Part shown: positions 61,392 to 64,000 of the stretch, one piece after another
How the letters are laid out: each line of letters begins with the position of its first letter
Position numbering within the stretch: position 1 is the stretch's first letter
NCBI GenBank assembly: GCA_023954815.1
Contig: JAGSHB010000001.1
Span: 95,911 to 159,910, forward strand
Source of the DNA: Myxococcales bacterium
GTDB lineage: Bacteria; Myxococcota_A; UBA9042
Reading direction: 5' to 3'
Length of the DNA stretch: 64,000 bases
Notes under the pieces: model-generated
Told to the model about the DNA's origin: nothing
The model's input: only the letters and a program-made list of their open reading frames with translations
Databases searched by the model: none
Made by a program: the position numbers and the translations under genes

Positions 61392-61858
61392 AGCTGCTTG
61401 TAGCTGCCCCAGGCCGAATTCATCATCCGGCCGCGCAGAACTACCTCGATGACTACACCCGCCGCATCCAGCGAATCATGCCCGTCGACAGGCTTACGAT
61501 TCGAGAGGCAAAGCGTTCGAAAGGTGGGGTCAACAAGCGTGCCCGCAAACGTGAGTCTGCTGCAGTGTTGAACGCGGTGCCTCAAGGCGCCGTGCTTGCC
61601 GCCTTGGACGTGCAGGGTAAGGTCTACGACTCCAATGCCTTCCTATTGTGGTTGGTCGGCCTGGCTGAAAGCGGCACGCGAGATCTGGTCTTTGCGATCG
61701 GTGGGCCCGATGGGCACGAGCCAGGGGTTCTGGAAGCCGCCCGGTACCGGATCGCACTGTCGCCGATGGTGCTGCCCCATGAATTGGCCGAAGTCGTCTT
61801 GATGGAACAGATCTACCGAGCACTCACCCGTTGGAAAGGTTTTCCGTATCACCGCTAA
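61388..61858 (+). CDS. rlmH: 23S rRNA (pseudouridine1915-N3)-methyltransferase RlmH
   Basis: SPOUT methyltransferase acting on Psi1915 in helix 69. At 156 residues it is the normal length, with FAIGGPDGHEPGVLEAARYRIALS and PHELAEVVLMEQIYRALTRWKGFPYHR, both RlmH hallmarks. The GTG 61388 overlaps the rsfS stop (GTGA). Confidence 0.96.
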   Translation: MKLLVAAPGRIHHPAAQNYLDDYTRRIQRIMPVDRLTIREAKRSKGGVNKRARKRESAAVLNAVPQGAVLAALDVQGKVYDSNAFLLWLVGLAESGTRDLVFAIGGPDGHEPGVLEAARYRIALSPMVLPHELAEVVLMEQIYRALTRWKGFPYHR

Positions 61859-61910
61859 TCGCGGAAATCGGTGCCAAGAGAACAAGCTCATACACAACCG
61901 TCACAGCCGC

Positions 61911-63443
61911 CTATAGCACCTCCACCGGCGTAAAACTCATCGGTGTGTCGGTGGCGTAGGCCGTCTCGTTGGTGATTTGCTGCATCTTTGCGCCAGGGTG
62001 AATCGGCATCACGTAGACTTCCGTGTCCTTTTCGTGGCGCTTGCCTCCGGTAATCAGGTCGCCAGAGCTGTCGTAAGCGGGTGAGGCGCCAAAGACGAAG
62101 AACTTCTTGGCCGGAGACAGGGATAGCGAGCGGATGTAGCGATTGGCGGGGGAGTGCTCGCGGGGATTGTTCGTCCAGTTCTTCACGTCGCTCGCGCCGA
62201 TCTTGCCGCCAATCTTGTCGACGCTGATGCTCATGATGTCTGTCCACGGCTTTTCGGTACCGCCTGCACAGTCGCTAAACCCAAGGAAGTAGATCGTCTT
62301 TCCGTCCGCAGAAAAGATAGGATTGCCGCGTACTTCGGCGTGCTGCCAGGGCTTCAAGTTGAGGCAAACCGACGATTTGTAGTTGTTTCCGGGCACTGTC
62401 ACGATGTTCGAGAACGTCGAGCCCTCCGTGCTTCCAAGCTTGTACTTGCGCACGCGCAGGCTCTTTCCGACAATCGTGAACAAGACCACGGTCTTGCCGT
62501 CTGGCGAGATACCGACGCCGTCATTGTCATTGTACTGCGAGCCCGTTCCCACGCAGGTCTGGTTGTCGATGGGATTCTCACAGACGTAATCCAACTGCGT
62601 CAGATTACCTGCCCGCCAAGCCCACACCTTCACCGAGCGAATGGTCGGCGTCAGGAACACCAACGTGTCGCCCTTTTCACTGACATGGAAGCGGCCGGTG
62701 TAGATCGTGTGCGGGGGAATCGAAAGCACATCGGGGTCGGCTGCGGGCGCCATCAGCGTGAGTTCCTTCTCCTCTTCCGACGCATCCATCATCCGACGCA
62801 TGATGCTGTACTGGCACTTGCCGGTGTCGAAGCACTTTTTGGCAGTCGAGTAGTACAGCGTCGAGCCGCGGAAATGCAGGTCTGCGACGTCTTTCAGCTT
62901 TCCGAACTTGTTGACGAACACCTCGAGAGACTCGTTGAGGATACCCAGCTGAAACTCGAACCCACCCACGGTTGGCGGTCCTGTCGCGATCGCGATGTAC
63001 TTGAAGTCCTGCGACAGGATGCAGCCGTAGTGGCAGTTGAGCCCGCCGGCCTTCTTGAAGCTGAACTTGGTCAGCTGCAGCGCCTTGCCCTTGTCCCCCA
63101 AGGGGCTGATGCCCATCCCCCAGACGCCGGCGTTCTCGATGGCGCCAGGGTTGGTCTCGTCCGTAATCACAAGGTCGTTGTCGGTCTCGGCGCCGCCTGG
63201 CAAGCGACTGCGGCGGCCGTAGATAATCCAGAAGTTTTCCTTGGGTGCTGGCGTAAACGTGTCCGTGGACGTGCCATCCCCCGAACCGGAGCCATCCCCC
63301 GAGCCATCGGACACTGAGCTGCCAGAGTCTTTGTCGGCCGGCTTGGTATCCGAATCCGTCTTGTCTTCCCCGCAGCCGGCGAGGGCGACGAGCAATGCGC
63401 AACTCAGTGTGAGTCCGCGCCGTATCCATCCTGTGCTCATCAA
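61911..63443 (-). CDS. Lipoprotein with TolB/WD40-like repeats
   Basis: A 510-residue lipoprotein with textbook lipobox LAGC, then a Ser/Gly/Asp-rich linker and a set of PD40-like blades such as GISPDGKTVVLFT, IFSADGKTIYFLG and LSLSPAKKFFVFGA, usual for TolB-like beta-propellers. ATG 63443 has GAGGAGAG before it. It is alone on its strand, convergent with rlmH. Role unknown; envelope or surface binding is a guess. Confidence 0.9.
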   Translation of the reverse strand: MMSTGWIRRGLTLSCALLVALAGCGEDKTDSDTKPADKDSGSSVSDGSGDGSGSGDGTSTDTFTPAPKENFWIIYGRRSRLPGGAETDNDLVITDETNPGAIENAGVWGMGISPLGDKGKALQLTKFSFKKAGGLNCHYGCILSQDFKYIAIATGPPTVGGFEFQLGILNESLEVFVNKFGKLKDVADLHFRGSTLYYSTAKKCFDTGKCQYSIMRRMMDASEEEKELTLMAPAADPDVLSIPPHTIYTGRFHVSEKGDTLVFLTPTIRSVKVWAWRAGNLTQLDYVCENPIDNQTCVGTGSQYNDNDGVGISPDGKTVVLFTIVGKSLRVRKYKLGSTEGSTFSNIVTVPGNNYKSSVCLNLKPWQHAEVRGNPIFSADGKTIYFLGFSDCAGGTEKPWTDIMSISVDKIGGKIGASDVKNWTNNPREHSPANRYIRSLSLSPAKKFFVFGASPAYDSSGDLITGGKRHEKDTEVYVMPIHPGAKMQQITNETAYATDTPMSFTPVEVL

Positions 63444-64000
63444 ACTCTCCTCTGGGCGACAGCCTTTTGACCGTCTACATGTGACCGCCTCGACGCAAGC
63501 TACGGAAGCGCGTCCAGTCGCGTCAACCAAATCCAGCGGTTCTATCTGCAACGCCCCTGTCTTTGCCGACCAAGACCGACCCTGGCATGAACCCAAACGT
63601 GATCATGAAAGGCTCAGTCCCACACCAACGAACCTCCGAGGCCCACCCGGATCGTGGACGCCGGAGACAGTATAACTATAGGCAGACAAAAATACGTTTG
63701 CGTTGGGCCCAACAATCGCTTCCCACGAATCTCAACCTCCCCCTCGCGACGGCCACCCGCACCACGCAGTTGGACGCTCCCCAGCGTCGCAAGAATCACC
63801 ATCTGGATCCGTCTGGATCGACGCCCCCAGACCCTCCCCAACAATTCCCTCTCAAACCACAATCAAAAAGCCGCGTGATTACATGACGATCCAAAAAAGA
63901 GTCAAAAAGAGGGAGAAAAGACCGGAAAAGTGCTTGACCCCTGGGGTCCCCTCCTCTACAAAGCCGCTCCACCGAGGGGACACACCCCACGGAAACACAA
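63444..64000. other. Intergenic region at the right edge
   Basis: 557 bases with no supportable gene. Short frames here lack ribosome sites and family-like products. The end holds an A-rich tract and a promoter directed out of the window. Confidence 0.6.
63934..63962 (+). promoter_or_regulatory. Strong-looking promoter directed out of the window
   Basis: TTGACC (63934-63939), a 17-base spacer and TACAAA (63957-63962), preceded by about 45 bases rich in A (for instance AAAAAAGAGTCAAAAAGAG), like an UP element. The preceding GTGC (CTTGACC) and the A-rich upstream are common at stable-RNA operons, so a ribosomal RNA or highly expressed gene may start just beyond the window. Confidence 0.55.

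Noticed and set aside
62154..63317. 387-codon plus frame opposite the TolB-like lipoprotein
   Set aside because: No domain or ribosome site; the minus frame has signal peptide, lipobox and propeller repeats.
63563..63886. Short frames at the right edge
   Set aside because: Pro/Arg/Ser-rich chance frames without ribosome sites, contained in the gap preceding the outward promoter.

Overview
This is a GC-rich, gene-dense bacterial chromosome segment holding about 46 protein-coding genes. I see no tRNA or rRNA gene, no CRISPR array and no insertion sequence. The style is that of a predatory or gliding deltaproteobacterial-type lineage (Myxococcota or Bradymonadota are my best guesses). The reasons are many secreted lipoproteins with long Asp/Ala/Thr/Ser/Gly-rich linkers after the lipobox, a Ser/Thr kinase with a PEGA domain, an NtrC-type sigma-54 activator, IPT/TIG and beta-propeller surface proteins, and widespread GTG/TTG starts. 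This assignment rests on gene content only.

Layout. 0-8 kb: a partial gene, an RluA-type pseudouridine synthase, alpha/beta hydrolase and dtd, then a coupled trio (a protein resembling a metal-less M20 peptidase, a COG2509-type FAD dehydrogenase, a YkgJ Cys-cluster protein), and a CCA-transferase-like HD protein. 8-9.4 kb: a small gene for a 104-residue peptide ending in fifteen Ser-His-Gly repeats, convergent with a divergent sigma factor. 9.6-17 kb: a lipoprotein L,D-transpeptidase, a small protein, a Ser/Thr kinase, a dolichyl-phosphate-sugar-type GT2 enzyme and two membrane proteins. 17-29 kb: RNase E/G with a very long low-complexity tail, an NtrC regulator coupled to an unknown helical protein, a lipoprotein, and two tandem VWA-like lipoproteins.

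28.8-41 kb is mostly housekeeping: ROK kinase, TlyA, XseB, RNase D, and a compact nadC-birA-coaX-queE-pyk chain, then beta-ureidopropionase and PriA. Two copies of a structured repeat lie at the 3' ends of convergent gene pairs (rnd/pyk and priA/lipoprotein). They are in opposite orientation, carry compensatory base changes in one stem, and contribute the stop codon of the adjoining gene. 41-54 kb is a 13-kb run of five large secreted proteins on the minus strand (IgGFc-binding-like, IPT/TIG plus propeller, two propeller lipoproteins, one unknown), probably one operon building a surface or adhesion layer.

54.6-64 kb: rpsP-khpA without the usual rimM-trmD, two membrane proteins, comF, map, proA, rsfS, rlmH, and another lipoprotein with TolB/WD40-like repeats. 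The right edge carries a strong-looking promoter behind an A-rich tract and fires out of the window. The most unusual items are the Ser-His-Gly repeat peptide with a frameshifted 3' end, the covarying repeat at gene ends, and the five-gene surface lipoprotein run.
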